Below are positions 24,242-32,963 of a stretch of 64,000 nt of DNA, piece by piece (position 1 is the first letter of the stretch; each line of letters begins with the position of its first letter). Position numbers and translations under genes: made by a program. This DNA comes from CAYSAQ01 sp964429235 (GTDB lineage Bacteria > Margulisbacteria > Riflemargulisbacteria > GWF2-35-9 > DYQY01). The stretch covers positions 39,672 to 103,671 of the forward strand of contig CAYSAQ010000006.1 in NCBI GenBank assembly GCA_964429235.1, written 5' to 3'. The notes below the pieces were generated by a model, which worked only from the letters and a program-made list of their open reading frames with translations, was not told the DNA's origin and did no database searches.

Positions 24242-25090
24242 TTATATATTAGTCACAAAAAGGTGCTCTGACAATGCCTCTGACCATTCTCTTATAGGAT
24301 AATTTAATGATTTTTTTAGCTTTAAATTATTCATCACACTATAAGCTGGTCTAACAGCTCTTGTCTTGAATTCATTACTAGAAACTGGATTAACAATAAT
24401 ATCAATTTCCTTAAGCTCAAATATCTTCTTTGCGAAGCTAAACCAAGTACATGATCCACTATTTACAGCATGAAATGTCCCTGCTTCTTTTCTCTCCAAC
24501 AAAGATATTGTCCATTTTGCTAAATCTGAAGCCAAGGTAGGACTGCCCACTTGATCGTCAACTACACTAAGCTCATCCCTATCTTCAGCAAGCTTTATCA
24601 TTGTTTTTACAAAATTTGGACCACCTTTACCATATAGCCAAGCAGTTCTTAATAACAAATAATCTTTTTCTGCTAAGACTTCCTTTATCGCAAGTTCCCC
24701 CTTTAGCTTACTCTTTCCATAAACACTCACTGGAGCAGTAACCTCTTGTTCTAAATATGGTTCACAACTGATACCAGAAAAGACATAATCTGTAGAAAAA
24801 TGGACCAATTTACAGCCAATCACTTTTGCTGTTTCTGCTAGATTTCTTACACCATCGCCATTTACAGCATATGCAGCATCAAAATCATCCTCTGCTTTAT
24901 CCACTGCTGTATAGGCAGAACAATTTATTATTACATCAGGCGCATATTCTTTTATAACAACTAAACTATTAATATCTGTTATATCTATATCGGGAAAAAG
25001 AAATGGTCTATGTTCAATGCCCTTAGCTAAACATAACTCAACAAACTCACTACCTAACATCCCATCTGCACCAATAATCGCTAATTTCAT
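24242..25090 (-). CDS. rfbD: dTDP-4-dehydrorhamnose reductase
   Basis: An SDR enzyme of about 282 residues that makes dTDP-L-rhamnose, the last step of the pathway. It has the N-terminal G-A-D-G-M-L-G motif, V-I-N-C-S-A-Y-T-A-V-D near residue 65, S-T-D-Y-V-F-S-G near residue 104, the catalytic Y-G-K-S-K near residue 128, R-T-A-W-L-Y-G and V-D-D-Q-V-G-S-P-T. I chose the ATG at 25090, 8 nt after a GGGGG ribosome binding site. An ATG two codons earlier overlaps the smr stop (TAATG) and is too close to that site. No rfbA, rfbB or rfbC is visible in the window. Confidence 0.9.
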   Translation of the reverse strand: MKLAIIGADGMLGSEFVELCLAKGIEHRPFLFPDIDITDINSLVVIKEYAPDVIINCSAYTAVDKAEDDFDAAYAVNGDGVRNLAETAKVIGCKLVHFSTDYVFSGISCEPYLEQEVTAPVSVYGKSKLKGELAIKEVLAEKDYLLLRTAWLYGKGGPNFVKTMIKLAEDRDELSVVDDQVGSPTLASDLAKWTISLLERKEAGTFHAVNSGSCTWFSFAKKIFELKEIDIIVNPVSSNEFKTRAVRPAYSVMNNLKLKKSLNYPIREWSEALSEHLFVTNI

Positions 25091-25095
25091 CTGCA

Positions 25096-25494
25096 TTACC
25101 CCCTAATCTTAACCATTCTTTTTAAATACTTTTGTCTGCCACTCTGTTTTTTTTCATCTACCTTATCTACATAAGACTTATCAGTTTTCTCTATTATTTT
25201 TGTTATTTTCTTTGGTTTATATTTTTTTGTTTGAATCTCTTTATATTTCATTCTTACTTTAACAAAACCAGAATCGCCAATTTCATTGGTATCTTCCCCT
25301 CTAATTATATCTACCCATTTATTTTTATGAGAAAATAAAGTGCTCATCACTGTTTCCCTTAGAACACCAGTTCCTTTTCCATGAATCACAACCAGTTCTG
25401 TAACTCCTGCTGATTGCGCACATTGCATCTCTCTATCTAAGATCTGTCCAGCTTGCTCTGCATAGAGTCCATGAAGATCGATCTCTCTTCGCAT
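25096..25494 (-). CDS. Smr-domain protein
   Basis: A protein of about 132 residues. The Smr domain is at the N-terminus: I-D-L-H-G-L (family motif LDLHG), then V-I-H-G-K-G-T-G-V-L-R near residue 40. The C-terminal 45 residues are a basic Lys-rich tail. Stand-alone Smr domains act as nicking endonucleases or RNA-binding nucleases. I chose the ATG at 25494, two bases after the holA stop; a longer frame reads back into holA. The basic tail suggests nucleic-acid binding. Confidence 0.8.
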   Translation of the reverse strand: MRREIDLHGLYAEQAGQILDREMQCAQSAGVTELVVIHGKGTGVLRETVMSTLFSHKNKWVDIIRGEDTNEIGDSGFVKVRMKYKEIQTKKYKPKKITKIIEKTDKSYVDKVDEKKQSGRQKYLKRMVKIRG

Positions 25495-25496
25495 AA

Positions 25497-26423
25497 TTAA
25501 ACATACCTTGAAAGAACCATGGCTAATCCAGCTAATGGCTTCATTTGCCCAGTCTTGATAGAAAAATCTAACTGATGCAAGTCTGACAAGAAATTCTTTG
25601 CTTCTAAAAAGCTCCAACTCCTAATATCTCTAACTAAATTCTTTAAATAAAACGGGTTTTTGCCAGCCTTTTTTGCCAAGCTATCCACGGAATTACTATC
25701 GGCTGTTTTAAGCAATAAGATTAATCTAGCGTGAGAACTTAAACCTCCAAGCAATGCAATAACTTCCTCTTGTTTTTTCACTCCAAAAATATATGAATAT
25801 AAAGATTTATCTTTTTTTCTTAAAGCTTCGAACATATCTAACAGACTCTTCTCACTTGTTGTAGCTATCTTTGACACTACTTCTTTATTGATAGTCTTCT
25901 CTGGAAGTATATACGTTTCCATCTTTAAAAGATTAGATTCCAAACTCCAAAGATCAGTTCCTACTAAGTCTATTAATAAATCTGCTTCTGAACGACCAAT
26001 CTGAATACTTCGTTCCTTTTCTCTATTAACAACCCAAGAAACAACATCATTTTTCTTCCAAATACTAAAAGGTTCAAAATTCTCACTATCAGAATTTTTT
26101 AATAAAAATTTAACAAACTTTTTTCTTTTATCTGGCTTACCCTGATAAACAAACACTATCTCATGACTAGTTTGTTGTTCTGCTAATAATTTTTGAAAAT
26201 GATCTTCATAGCCATCTCTTATCTTTGGCAAACCTTCAAATACAATCATCTTCTTAGTACAAAATAGTGACATAGATGAAAAAGAATCAATAAATTTCTC
26301 TAATGGATCATTTGTTGAGAATTCTTCATAAGAATGCTCGCCATTTTCGACAATAAATGAATCTCTTAAGTCAGCAAGTCTTTGTTTTAGTAAAAAACGT
26401 TCTTCTCCATATATAAAAAGCAT
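25497..26423 (-). CDS. holA: DNA polymerase III delta subunit
   Basis: About 308 residues, normal for HolA. The N-terminus M-L-F-I-Y-G-E-E-R-F-L-L matches the degenerate P-loop region of delta. The middle holds F-E-P-F-S-I-W-K-K-N-D-V and the long helical region typical of the AAA+ lid, and the C-terminus has the collar-domain pattern K-A-G-K-N-P-F-Y-L-K-N-L-V-R. Delta opens the sliding clamp in the clamp loader. I chose the ATG at 26423 with GAGG upstream, 1 nt after the DUF1844 stop; an earlier Met overlaps that gene. Confidence 0.85.
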   Translation of the reverse strand: MLFIYGEERFLLKQRLADLRDSFIVENGEHSYEEFSTNDPLEKFIDSFSSMSLFCTKKMIVFEGLPKIRDGYEDHFQKLLAEQQTSHEIVFVYQGKPDKRKKFVKFLLKNSDSENFEPFSIWKKNDVVSWVVNREKERSIQIGRSEADLLIDLVGTDLWSLESNLLKMETYILPEKTINKEVVSKIATTSEKSLLDMFEALRKKDKSLYSYIFGVKKQEEVIALLGGLSSHARLILLLKTADSNSVDSLAKKAGKNPFYLKNLVRDIRSWSFLEAKNFLSDLHQLDFSIKTGQMKPLAGLAMVLSRYV

Positions 26424-26424
26424 A

Positions 26425-26739
26425 CTAATCCTCTGGAACCTCAATTTCTACTGCATTTGCCAGTATCTCGAGACTATTCCGCATCTCTCCAATATGTTTC
26501 GTAACATTTGCAATAATATTATCCAAAAACCGAGACTCTTCTTCTGATAAATTACCAGCAGTCTTTTTATGTAAAACTATTAGTATATCTAAAGTATCTT
26601 GAGCAGCTAAAAAATCTGGTTTCACATTTTTATGTAACGAATCCGTTTTCCCTAACTGTTGGATTGCTGTCATATTTAAAGTATAGGCTAATGACTCAAA
26701 AAGAGTTTTCTCTCTCTCAATTGATAGATTCTCATCCAC
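26425..26739 (-). CDS. DUF1844 family protein
   Basis: A 104-residue helical protein. F-E-S-L-A-Y-T-L-N-M-T-A-I-Q-Q-L-G near residue 14 and D-F-L-A-A-Q-D-T-L-D-I-L-I-V-L-H-K-K-T-A-G-N-L near residue 43 are the DUF1844 pattern. Function is unknown. The start GTG shares one base with the yebC TAG (TAGTG), a clear sign of translational coupling. Confidence 0.8.
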   Translation of the reverse strand: MDENLSIEREKTLFESLAYTLNMTAIQQLGKTDSLHKNVKPDFLAAQDTLDILIVLHKKTAGNLSEEESRFLDNIIANVTKHIGEMRNSLEILANAVEIEVPED

Positions 26740-27503
26740 TAAATCAATCCCTCTTCTACCATCTGATCAAGCAAGTCATCACTGATGTCCGCGTTATGAT
26801 ATACATTCTGAACATCATCATGATCATCTAGCTTATTTACCAAACTAAGTATCTTTGATGCAATCACTTTTTGATCTATAGGAACCTCAACAGATGCAAT
26901 CATAGTTACATCAGCACTCATTGACTCAAGCCCAGCTGCAATAAATGCTTCTTGCAAATCAGCAAAACATGCAGGATCGCAAATTACTTCTACTGAACCA
27001 TCCTCATTTGCCTTAATATCATCTACATCATATTCCAAAGCAACTTCCATTACTTGATCTTCATTTGCCTTGCTTTCTTCAAAAACAAAAAGTCCCTTTT
27101 GAGCAAACATATAGCTAACTGCCCCTTTTTCTGCCATATTACCACCCGATTTAGAAACAATATTACGGACTTCAGGCAATGTTCTATTCTTGTTATCTGT
27201 AGCGCAATCTATTATTACGGCTACTCCTGCTTGGGCATAAGCCTCATATGTTACTTCTTCAATATCACCTTCAGCACCACCTACGGCTCTTTGAATCGCT
27301 CGGCTAATATTATCATTAGGCATATTCATCGACTTTGCCTTTTGAACTGCCATACGCAATCTTGGATTATTCTCTAATTCTGCACCACCAATTTTTGCAG
27401 CTATGATTACCTCTCTAGCTAATCTTGTGAATACTTTTCCTCGCTTGGCATCTTGAGCACCTTTTCTATGTTTGATATTTGCCCACTTACTATGTCCAGA
27501 CAT
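26739..27503 (-). CDS. yebC: YebC/PmpR family transcriptional or translational regulator
   Basis: A 254-residue protein with the invariant N-terminus M-S-G-H-S-K-W-A-N-I-K-H-R-K. N-P-R-L-R follows near residue 41, then R-A-I-Q-R-A-V-G-G, and C-A-T-D-N-K-N-R-T near residue 104. YebC proteins were long annotated as DNA-binding regulators; more recent work links the family to translation of difficult peptide stretches. An AAAGGAG ribosome binding site precedes the ATG and a good promoter lies at 27537-27566. It is the first gene of the operon running to the chemoreceptor. Confidence 0.95.
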   Translation of the reverse strand: MSGHSKWANIKHRKGAQDAKRGKVFTRLAREVIIAAKIGGAELENNPRLRMAVQKAKSMNMPNDNISRAIQRAVGGAEGDIEEVTYEAYAQAGVAVIIDCATDNKNRTLPEVRNIVSKSGGNMAEKGAVSYMFAQKGLFVFEESKANEDQVMEVALEYDVDDIKANEDGSVEVICDPACFADLQEAFIAAGLESMSADVTMIASVEVPIDQKVIASKILSLVNKLDDHDDVQNVYHNADISDDLLDQMVEEGLI

Positions 27504-27536
27504 ATTTGCTCCTTTATAAATGAATTACTTACAGTA

Positions 27537-27566
27537 ATTATACCTTTCATTGGATAGCTTAGACAA
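27537..27566 (-). promoter_or_regulatory. Promoter of the yebC operon
   Basis: Minus strand: -35 TTGTCT (27561-27566), an 18-nt spacer and a perfect -10 TATAAT (27537-27542), 33 nt ahead of the yebC ATG. Confidence 0.65.
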
Positions 27567-27712
27567 GCTTGCACAGCCTATAATCATTGTCCTATATCAA
27601 AAAATCTATATAAATTCAAATATATGCGAAAATATCGATGGGATTATTTCATTTTAGTCCCGATATATTTACGTAGAAAGAAATTAATGAACAAAGAAAG
27701 AAGGTGAGCTAG

Positions 27713-27940
27713 ATGTCAAAAAGAATAGAAAACATTGTAACTAAAGTAAGAAACATATTGATGTTACAAAACACATCAAATAATAGCGAACCTAAAAAAT
27801 TAGTTTACTCTTATGATACTAACTTTAGTCATAAAGAAGGAGCTAAAAAGTTTTATAACATAAGTTATGTCCACAACAGAGATGTTGTACCTGGCGGAAC
27901 AGTAAAGCAAGCCAAACGAATCAAGTATACAATCGTTTAA
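27713..27940 (+). CDS. Small hypothetical protein (75 aa)
   Basis: Not recognised. It is a basic protein of 75 residues with a helical N-terminal third (K-R-I-E-N-I-V-T-K-V-R-N-I-L-M-L), then a Lys/Tyr-rich part that looks soluble. An AAGGTGAG ribosome binding site 5 nt before the ATG makes it a credible gene. Its TAA stop lies inside the left arm of the first C-loop stem (27935-27944), so the gene and the following RNA module are physically fused and probably co-transcribed. An imperfect hairpin (about 27635-27675) lies upstream. Confidence 0.6.
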   Translation: MSKRIENIVTKVRNILMLQNTSNNSEPKKLVYSYDTNFSHKEGAKKFYNISYVHNRDVVPGGTVKQAKRIKYTIV

Positions 27941-28016
27941 ACGCACCCCCCCCCACCCCTTAGCGTTTAGACATTGCAAAATTAAAAGGAGCGTACCCCC
28001 TACGCTCCTTTTTTAA
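27935..28016 (+). ncRNA. C-loop RNA module 1 (two stem-loops with C-run loops, ends in a terminator)
   Basis: Stem A pairs 27935-27944 with 27963-27972 (10 bp, one G-U); its 18-nt loop is almost all C, including a run of nine. Stem B is GGAGCGTA/TACGCTCC (27988-28009) with a CCCC loop, followed by TTTTTT, an intrinsic terminator. It could be the 3' UTR of the 75-aa gene or be processed into a small RNA. Module 2 repeats the same plan. Confidence 0.5.
27986..28015 (+). terminator. Rho-independent terminator of the 75-aa gene/C-loop module 1
   Basis: Perfect stem AAGGAGCGTA/TACGCTCCTT with a C4 loop and a T6 run. Confidence 0.85.
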
Positions 28017-28053
28017 TGCACCGAAGAAACAGAATATTTAGGTATATATGACT

Positions 28054-28083
28054 GCGACAACAGCTCTTAATATACGATATATT
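28054..28083 (+). promoter_or_regulatory. Possible promoter of C-loop module 2
   Basis: GCGACA (28054-28059), an 18-nt spacer and TATATT (28078-28083), placing the start of transcription near 28090, where stem C begins. The -35 matches 4 of 6 and the -10 matches 5 of 6, so the call is tentative. Confidence 0.3.
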
Positions 28084-28090
28084 AAATATA

Positions 28091-28213
28091 TTACGTTATC
28101 TAAACACCCCTCTTCCCCCCCCAACGTTTAGATAGCGTGATCATTAGAAGGGATGTCTCCCCCAGGACGTCCCTTCACAAAAAAAAAGGCCTGCTTAACA
28201 GCAGGCCTTTTTT
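28091..28213 (+). ncRNA. C-loop RNA module 2 (two stem-loops with C-run loops, then terminator)
   Basis: Stem C pairs 28091-28105 with 28126-28140 (15 bp, two G-U pairs) and exposes a 20-nt loop with a run of eight C. Stem D pairs 28147-28157 with 28166-28176 (11 bp) with loop TCCCCCAG. The terminator at 28188-28213 follows. There is no reading frame in this interval. The stems differ from module 1 in sequence, but the order, loop composition and the TAAAC/GTTTA closing pairs are kept, as expected for a duplicated structured RNA. Confidence 0.5.
28180..28213. terminator. Bidirectional terminator between C-loop module 2 and glgA
   Basis: GGCCTGCT/AGCAGGCC stem with a 4-nt loop, an A tract on one side and a T6 run on the other, so it can end transcription from both directions. 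It lies 22 nt from the glgA stop. Confidence 0.85.
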
Positions 28214-28234
28214 ATACATTTAAAGAAATATTAT

Positions 28235-29695
28235 TTATTGAAACATAGATTCATATAGCTCAACGTATTTTTTAGCAGATGCTTTCCATGAGAAATCACA
28301 AGTCATAGCATTAGAACGAATCTTCTTCCATGCTAACTCATCATGATAAACCATTAACGAATTCATCATCGCTTTCAATAACGCATTACCAGTGTAGTCT
28401 GTAAAGATAAAACCATTACCTTTATCTTGTTCGAAATCTTTTGCCATATCAAAATCAACAATAGTATCTGCAAGACCTCCCGTTTCTCTAACTACAGGAA
28501 TTGTTCCATACTTAAGACTAATTAATTGTCCAAGCCCACATGGCTCAAACCTTGAAGGCATTAAAAAGAAGTCTGACCCAGCATAGATTAATTGTGCTAA
28601 AGCCGCATCATATTTCAAAATTACTCTAAATTTTGTTGGATATGCTTCTTCTAGTTTTTTTAAACTCTCATGATATTTAGGATCTCCTGTACCCAAAATA
28701 ACTACATGCACATTCTTTTGTAAGAATTCTTCAATAATATCTGAAAGAATATCTAATCCTTTTTGTTCAGCTAATCTAGAAACTATGCCATATACAGGCG
28801 TATTTTTTCTAGACCTAAGCCCAATTTGTTTTAATAAAGCTTTTTTATTATCTTCTTTCTTTTCAATTGTTGCCAAAGTATATTTCTTGGCAATCAACTT
28901 ATCTTTAGAAGGAGAAAATACTGAATAATCTATGCCATTAAGAATACCAACTAAGTCTTCTTTTCTATTAGAAAGAACTCCATGCAATCCACAACCGTAT
29001 TCATCTGACTGAATCTCCTTACTATACCTTTCACTTACTGTATTAATTTTATCTGCAAAACATAATGCTGCTTTCATGAAATTAACTTTACCCCAGAACT
29101 CTAATTTATCTACTGAAAAATAATCCCAACTTAGTCCTATCTTTTCCATTAACTTTTTATCAAAAACTCCTTGGTATGCAAGGTTATGTACCGTATACAA
29201 TGTTTTTATATTTTGAAAAAATGGGTCAATCTTGGAATATTCTTTTAAGTAAGCAGGAATTAATCCTGTCTGCCAATCATGGCAATGAATAACATCTGGT
29301 TTCCAATTCATTCTCTTTGCTAATAATAAAGCAGCCCTAGAAAAATAAACGAATCGATCATCATTATCAGCATAATCTGCACCATTCTCACCATAAAGAC
29401 CATCCCTATCATACAAATCATTATTCTCTATAAAGTATATTGGAGTCTTTGATCCTGGAACTTTTGCTACATACGCAGCTCCATTCAGAGCATTCTTCCC
29501 AACATGAACTTCTAAGTTTTCAAAAGCAATCTCTGCTTTAATCTGCTCTTTATCGATATTTTTATATCTAGGCATTACAACTACTACTTCATGCCCTAGT
29601 TTAGTAAGCTCTTTTGGTAATGCACCTGCAACATCAGCTAAACCGCCTGTTTTTGCAAATGGTACAACCTCCGAAGCTACGAATAATATTTTCAT
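28235..29695 (-). CDS. glgA: Glycogen synthase (ADP-glucose type, GT5)
   Basis: 486 residues, the usual length. The N-terminal K-T-G-G-L-A-D-V-A-G-A-L-P binds ADP-glucose. H-C-H-D-W-Q-T-G-L-I-P-A near residue 137 and the C-terminal P-S-R-F-E-P-C-G-L-G-Q-L near residue 380 are GT5 hallmarks. It elongates alpha-1,4-glucan chains. A GAGGGG ribosome binding site precedes the ATG. It lies 69 bp downstream of the GH57 branching enzyme on the same strand, so synthesis and branching are encoded together. The short gap contains a weak hairpin and a TATAAT without a good -35. Confidence 0.95.
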   Translation of the reverse strand: MKILFVASEVVPFAKTGGLADVAGALPKELTKLGHEVVVVMPRYKNIDKEQIKAEIAFENLEVHVGKNALNGAAYVAKVPGSKTPIYFIENNDLYDRDGLYGENGADYADNDDRFVYFSRAALLLAKRMNWKPDVIHCHDWQTGLIPAYLKEYSKIDPFFQNIKTLYTVHNLAYQGVFDKKLMEKIGLSWDYFSVDKLEFWGKVNFMKAALCFADKINTVSERYSKEIQSDEYGCGLHGVLSNRKEDLVGILNGIDYSVFSPSKDKLIAKKYTLATIEKKEDNKKALLKQIGLRSRKNTPVYGIVSRLAEQKGLDILSDIIEEFLQKNVHVVILGTGDPKYHESLKKLEEAYPTKFRVILKYDAALAQLIYAGSDFFLMPSRFEPCGLGQLISLKYGTIPVVRETGGLADTIVDFDMAKDFEQDKGNGFIFTDYTGNALLKAMMNSLMVYHDELAWKKIRSNAMTCDFSWKASAKKYVELYESMFQ

Positions 29696-29764
29696 AATAA
29701 ATCCCCTCTTAATAAATTATATATCTAGGCAGATAAATATCCCATAGTTTCAAAAAACGATAAG

Positions 29765-31366
29765 TTATTTATCTAAATTAGATGTTAAGTAAACTCTATA
29801 ATCTACTTCAGGAAAAATATTATCTTTGTATTCGATATCTCCCAAGTAAGCTTCATCAAGTTTATTCCCCAAAATCATCTCATAAAGATTATTAAATCTA
29901 GTAATATGGCTCTTTGTTCTTCTATTAGCATACTCAACCATAGTTCCTGTCTTCATAATGAAAGCCCAGTCGGAACTTTGAACTAATAAAAGTTCTCTAG
30001 CTGCTTGATTTAGTGCTCTTCGTAATGTTCCATCTGCTGAAGGGAACTTATTAGCAAGCTCAACCATTCTATCTGATAATTGATGAAGATGCGGATAAAT
30101 CCAATCATTGCTATCTTCTAGCCATACATTGTTGTAACCTTTGTTGCCCCAGCTAGACATTGCTGGTGTTACCACCTGATTTGTAGGGTTTTCTTGCAAA
30201 TACTCATAAGGAGTAATTAGTTTTACTGTATCTTGGTCATAGTAAGTTTTTCTAATTAAATGCTCTAAAAATTTAGGACCTTCAAACCACCAGTGACCAT
30301 ATAGCTCTGCATCATAAGGTGAAACGATAATAGGCTTCTTGCCACCCATAACATCATACAAATACTCTACTTGCTTCTCTCTATTAAACAAAAAGTTCGC
30401 TGCATGATCTGCTGTTGCTGCATTTGCTGCAAAATGATTATACGGCTGTTTAGTATCTGTCTTACCTGTAATTTTATGATATTTAATACCAGTATGTTTT
30501 CTAATTCCATCTGGATGGATGTAATCCTTAACATAGTCCATATCCAAATCGAATCCAATATCTCGATAGAAATCACGATATCTTGCATCTCCAGGATAAC
30601 CTTCTTCAGCACTCCATACAGATTTAGATGATTCCATATCTCTACCAAAAGCAGCACAACCACTCTTAGTATACACAGGAGCAAATACTCCATACTTAGG
30701 TCTTGGGTTTCCGTGTAAAACACCATGAGTATCAGTAAAGAAGAAATCAATTCCAGCTTTCTTTAGCTCTTCGTCATCTCCTGGATTAAATCCGCATTCA
30801 GCTAACCAAATACCTCTAGGTCCTCTACCGAAATGTCTTTTATAATCCTTTGCAGCTACTTGTACTTGAGCATGCACAGCTTCTCTTTTATTTTCCATTA
30901 ATGGCAAAAATCCGTGAGTTGCAGTACATGTAATAACTTCTAGCTTACCCATGTCTTGAAATCTTTTAAATCCATTAATAAGATTCTTCTGATACTTTTC
31001 TACAAAAACATATCTACTATTCATAAATACGCCTTTATACATCTTTGCTGTCTCATGAAAATCAGGCAAATTCCTTGTTCTATATATCTCTTTATCGCTT
31101 AATTCTATAAGCTTCTCTATATGATGAATGTATCTATTCTGAAGAACTTCATCAGCAAACATACTAGCTAAAGGAGGTGTAATAGACATAGTTAATCTAA
31201 AATCTACTCCATCATTAACTAATCTATCCATCATGTTTAACAATGGAATATATGTCTCTGTTATTGCTTCATAAAGCCAATCTTCTTCTAAGAAGGATTC
31301 ATATTCTGGGTGTCTTACATAAGGCAAATGCGCATGCAGTACTAGTGCTAAATATCCTTTTTCCAT
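29765..31366 (-). CDS. GH57 1,4-alpha-glucan branching enzyme (DUF1957)
   Basis: 533 residues. The GH57 N-terminal L-V-L-H-A-H-L-P-Y-V-R-H-P lies at residues 8-20. The catalytic nucleophile Glu sits in G-I-W-L-A-E-C-G-F-N-P near residue 190, and the catalytic Asp in I-V-S-P-Y-D-A-E-L-Y-G-H-W-W near residue 349. The DUF1957 C-terminal domain is helical. It makes alpha-1,6 branches in glycogen, in place of a GH13 GlgB, which is absent here. AAAGGA precedes the ATG. It lies between glgA and the DUF4912 gene. Confidence 0.9.
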   Translation of the reverse strand: MEKGYLALVLHAHLPYVRHPEYESFLEEDWLYEAITETYIPLLNMMDRLVNDGVDFRLTMSITPPLASMFADEVLQNRYIHHIEKLIELSDKEIYRTRNLPDFHETAKMYKGVFMNSRYVFVEKYQKNLINGFKRFQDMGKLEVITCTATHGFLPLMENKREAVHAQVQVAAKDYKRHFGRGPRGIWLAECGFNPGDDEELKKAGIDFFFTDTHGVLHGNPRPKYGVFAPVYTKSGCAAFGRDMESSKSVWSAEEGYPGDARYRDFYRDIGFDLDMDYVKDYIHPDGIRKHTGIKYHKITGKTDTKQPYNHFAANAATADHAANFLFNREKQVEYLYDVMGGKKPIIVSPYDAELYGHWWFEGPKFLEHLIRKTYYDQDTVKLITPYEYLQENPTNQVVTPAMSSWGNKGYNNVWLEDSNDWIYPHLHQLSDRMVELANKFPSADGTLRRALNQAARELLLVQSSDWAFIMKTGTMVEYANRRTKSHITRFNNLYEMILGNKLDEAYLGDIEYKDNIFPEVDYRVYLTSNLDK

Positions 31367-31373
31367 TGTTAAT

Positions 31374-32552
31374 TTATCCTTTCGTTCTAACTTTTTCTAG
31401 CTCTGTAACTCTTAATACCTTAGGGGTTACCTCTTCTACCATATCTCCACAGCTAGAAACTGCCTTAACATGAAAAGGATACTCGCCATTTGGAAGCGCC
31501 ATATGTAGCCTAAATCTTCCTTCATCATCCAACTTTACATTTTCTCCATTGATAGTTAGCTCTTTTGCATCAGACTTTGTTTGTCCGTAAACAACAAGCT
31601 CTGTATCAACCCACAACCAGAAGTCTTTATTTTTTCTAACCATCATCTGTGATGATAAAGATTCCGAACTAAGACTAACTGTGGGCAATTCGAAAGAATA
31701 CGGTTTTTGTGTTCTTTCAGTAATAAACTCTGAATTTAGTTGATATCTATTAATTTCATAACCACCAGATAATCTATACATCTCACTATAGATACTAGTA
31801 GTCGTAGTCTTATTATTATTGAAATCAATCATCATCCACTCTTCGTCATAGAAATCACTTACAGTGTCTCTAGGCGTATTAATGATATTTGACCTGGCAA
31901 TCTTGATAAAGCTAGCTTCACCATGGATTCTCATGCCAATTTCAGCACAATAGCTTCTATTTGCAGTTACTTCAAAATACCAACGTTTTGCGAATCCGAC
32001 ATTAGTTTCCTCTTCACTCCAAGAATTACTGCCATTAAATGCAACATCTGTAACATCATGTAATTTAAGAATAAGATCAAATCCTTTACCAGCAGCATTT
32101 GCTTCTGACAAAAGTCGTTGTTGTGTATCATGAGTTGTTTCCCAGTAGATATGGATATTAGTAGGATCTACGATCATAGCTACAACTTTATCTTCACCAT
32201 AGAAGTCAGGAATCTGATGATGGTCGTCCATAGTGTCGAAAGGGTTAAACACATATTCTGCAGGCTCATCAGTAGCAGCTTCTTTTTTCTCAATTTTTGT
32301 ATACTTAGAAGCAGAAACATCTTCACGTTCCTGAGAAGACTCTATATCTGTTTTATATAATTCTTCTTGCTCACCAAGCATTGCTTCAGCTTTAGGATCA
32401 AAATCCTTCTTCTTTTCAGCAATTGCTTCTAAGATAGATGCCACAAGTTTAGGCTTAGCCATTCTTGTTCTATATTTAACATCTAACTCTGTTGCTATAT
32501 CTAATAGCTCAAACTTGGTTAGCTTCTGTAACTGGTCCTCTTCGTATATCAT
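31374..32552 (-). CDS. DUF4912 protein with N-terminal Rho-N-like domain
   Basis: 392 residues. Residues 1-50 (L-T-K-F-E-L-L-D-I-A-T-E-L-D-V...K-L-V-A-S-I-L) resemble the small helical Rho N-terminal/SAP-like fold. Residues about 120-240 hold the DUF4912 pattern: V-D-P-T-N-I-H-I-Y-W-E, a central L-K-L-H-D-V-T-D-V strand and Y-C-A-E-I-G. The C-terminal part has a beta-sandwich with F-W-L-W-V-D-T-E-L-V-V-Y-G. DUF4912 genes are commonly found beside GH57/glgA genes. Function is unknown; a regulatory or glycan-binding role is an inference. GGGG precedes the ATG. Confidence 0.8.
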   Translation of the reverse strand: MIYEEDQLQKLTKFELLDIATELDVKYRTRMAKPKLVASILEAIAEKKKDFDPKAEAMLGEQEELYKTDIESSQEREDVSASKYTKIEKKEAATDEPAEYVFNPFDTMDDHHQIPDFYGEDKVVAMIVDPTNIHIYWETTHDTQQRLLSEANAAGKGFDLILKLHDVTDVAFNGSNSWSEEETNVGFAKRWYFEVTANRSYCAEIGMRIHGEASFIKIARSNIINTPRDTVSDFYDEEWMMIDFNNNKTTTTSIYSEMYRLSGGYEINRYQLNSEFITERTQKPYSFELPTVSLSSESLSSQMMVRKNKDFWLWVDTELVVYGQTKSDAKELTINGENVKLDDEGRFRLHMALPNGEYPFHVKAVSSCGDMVEEVTPKVLRVTELEKVRTKG

Positions 32553-32570
32553 TTTTTTACCCCTTTCGGA

Positions 32571-32840
32571 TTAGACAAGTTTACTACTATTTAAACCGCC
32601 TACCCCATTCTCTACGTATCGCTCAGCTCCAGGGTCATTAACCCATTCGCCATCTACAACAAACTTATAAATGTGTTCTCCTTCTGATAAAACAACACGT
32701 ATAACCCATTCACCTCTATCATTCTTCTTCATCTTCTTCTTAATAGGATTCCATTTGTTAAAACTACCAGTCAAACAAACTTCTTTTGCTTCAGGTGCAT
32801 AATACTTAAATTGAATCTTTCTTTTTATAGTTTCTGCCAT
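32571..32840 (-). CDS. Stand-alone CBM48/AMPK-type glycogen-binding domain protein
   Basis: 89 residues. V-C-L-T-G-S-F-N-K-W-N near residue 20, then the basic K-K-K-M-K-K, G-E-W-V-I-R-V, and the E-H-I-Y-K-F-V-V-D-G-E-W-V-N-D-P signature near residue 57. These are the conserved sugar-contacting residues of AMPK-beta-like CBM48 domains. It may target partner proteins to glycogen. I chose the ATG at 32840 with AGGG 6 nt upstream; another ATG two codons earlier overlaps that site. It is the first gene of the glycogen operon. Confidence 0.9.
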   Translation of the reverse strand: MAETIKRKIQFKYYAPEAKEVCLTGSFNKWNPIKKKMKKNDRGEWVIRVVLSEGEHIYKFVVDGEWVNDPGAERYVENGVGGLNSSKLV

Positions 32841-32886
32841 GATCATCCCTATCTTATAAATATATATATATTCTATTTATGTGTGA

Positions 32887-32915
32887 ATTATACAACCTGC
32901 TCATGTGGTATACAA
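32887..32915 (-). promoter_or_regulatory. Promoter of the glycogen operon (CBM48-DUF4912-GH57-glgA)
   Basis: Minus strand: -35 TTGTAT (32910-32915), a 17-nt spacer and a perfect -10 TATAAT (32887-32892), about 45 nt before the CBM48 ATG. Confidence 0.7.
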
Positions 32916-32963
32916 TGGCAAATGTCTTTTATATGTCCGGGATGTATCTATTTTTTGCGTTTT

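Noticed and set aside
27941..28140. C-runs as sequencing or assembly error
   Set aside because: Exact lengths may be off, but the flanking stems pair well and the same C-loop plan occurs in four separate hairpins.
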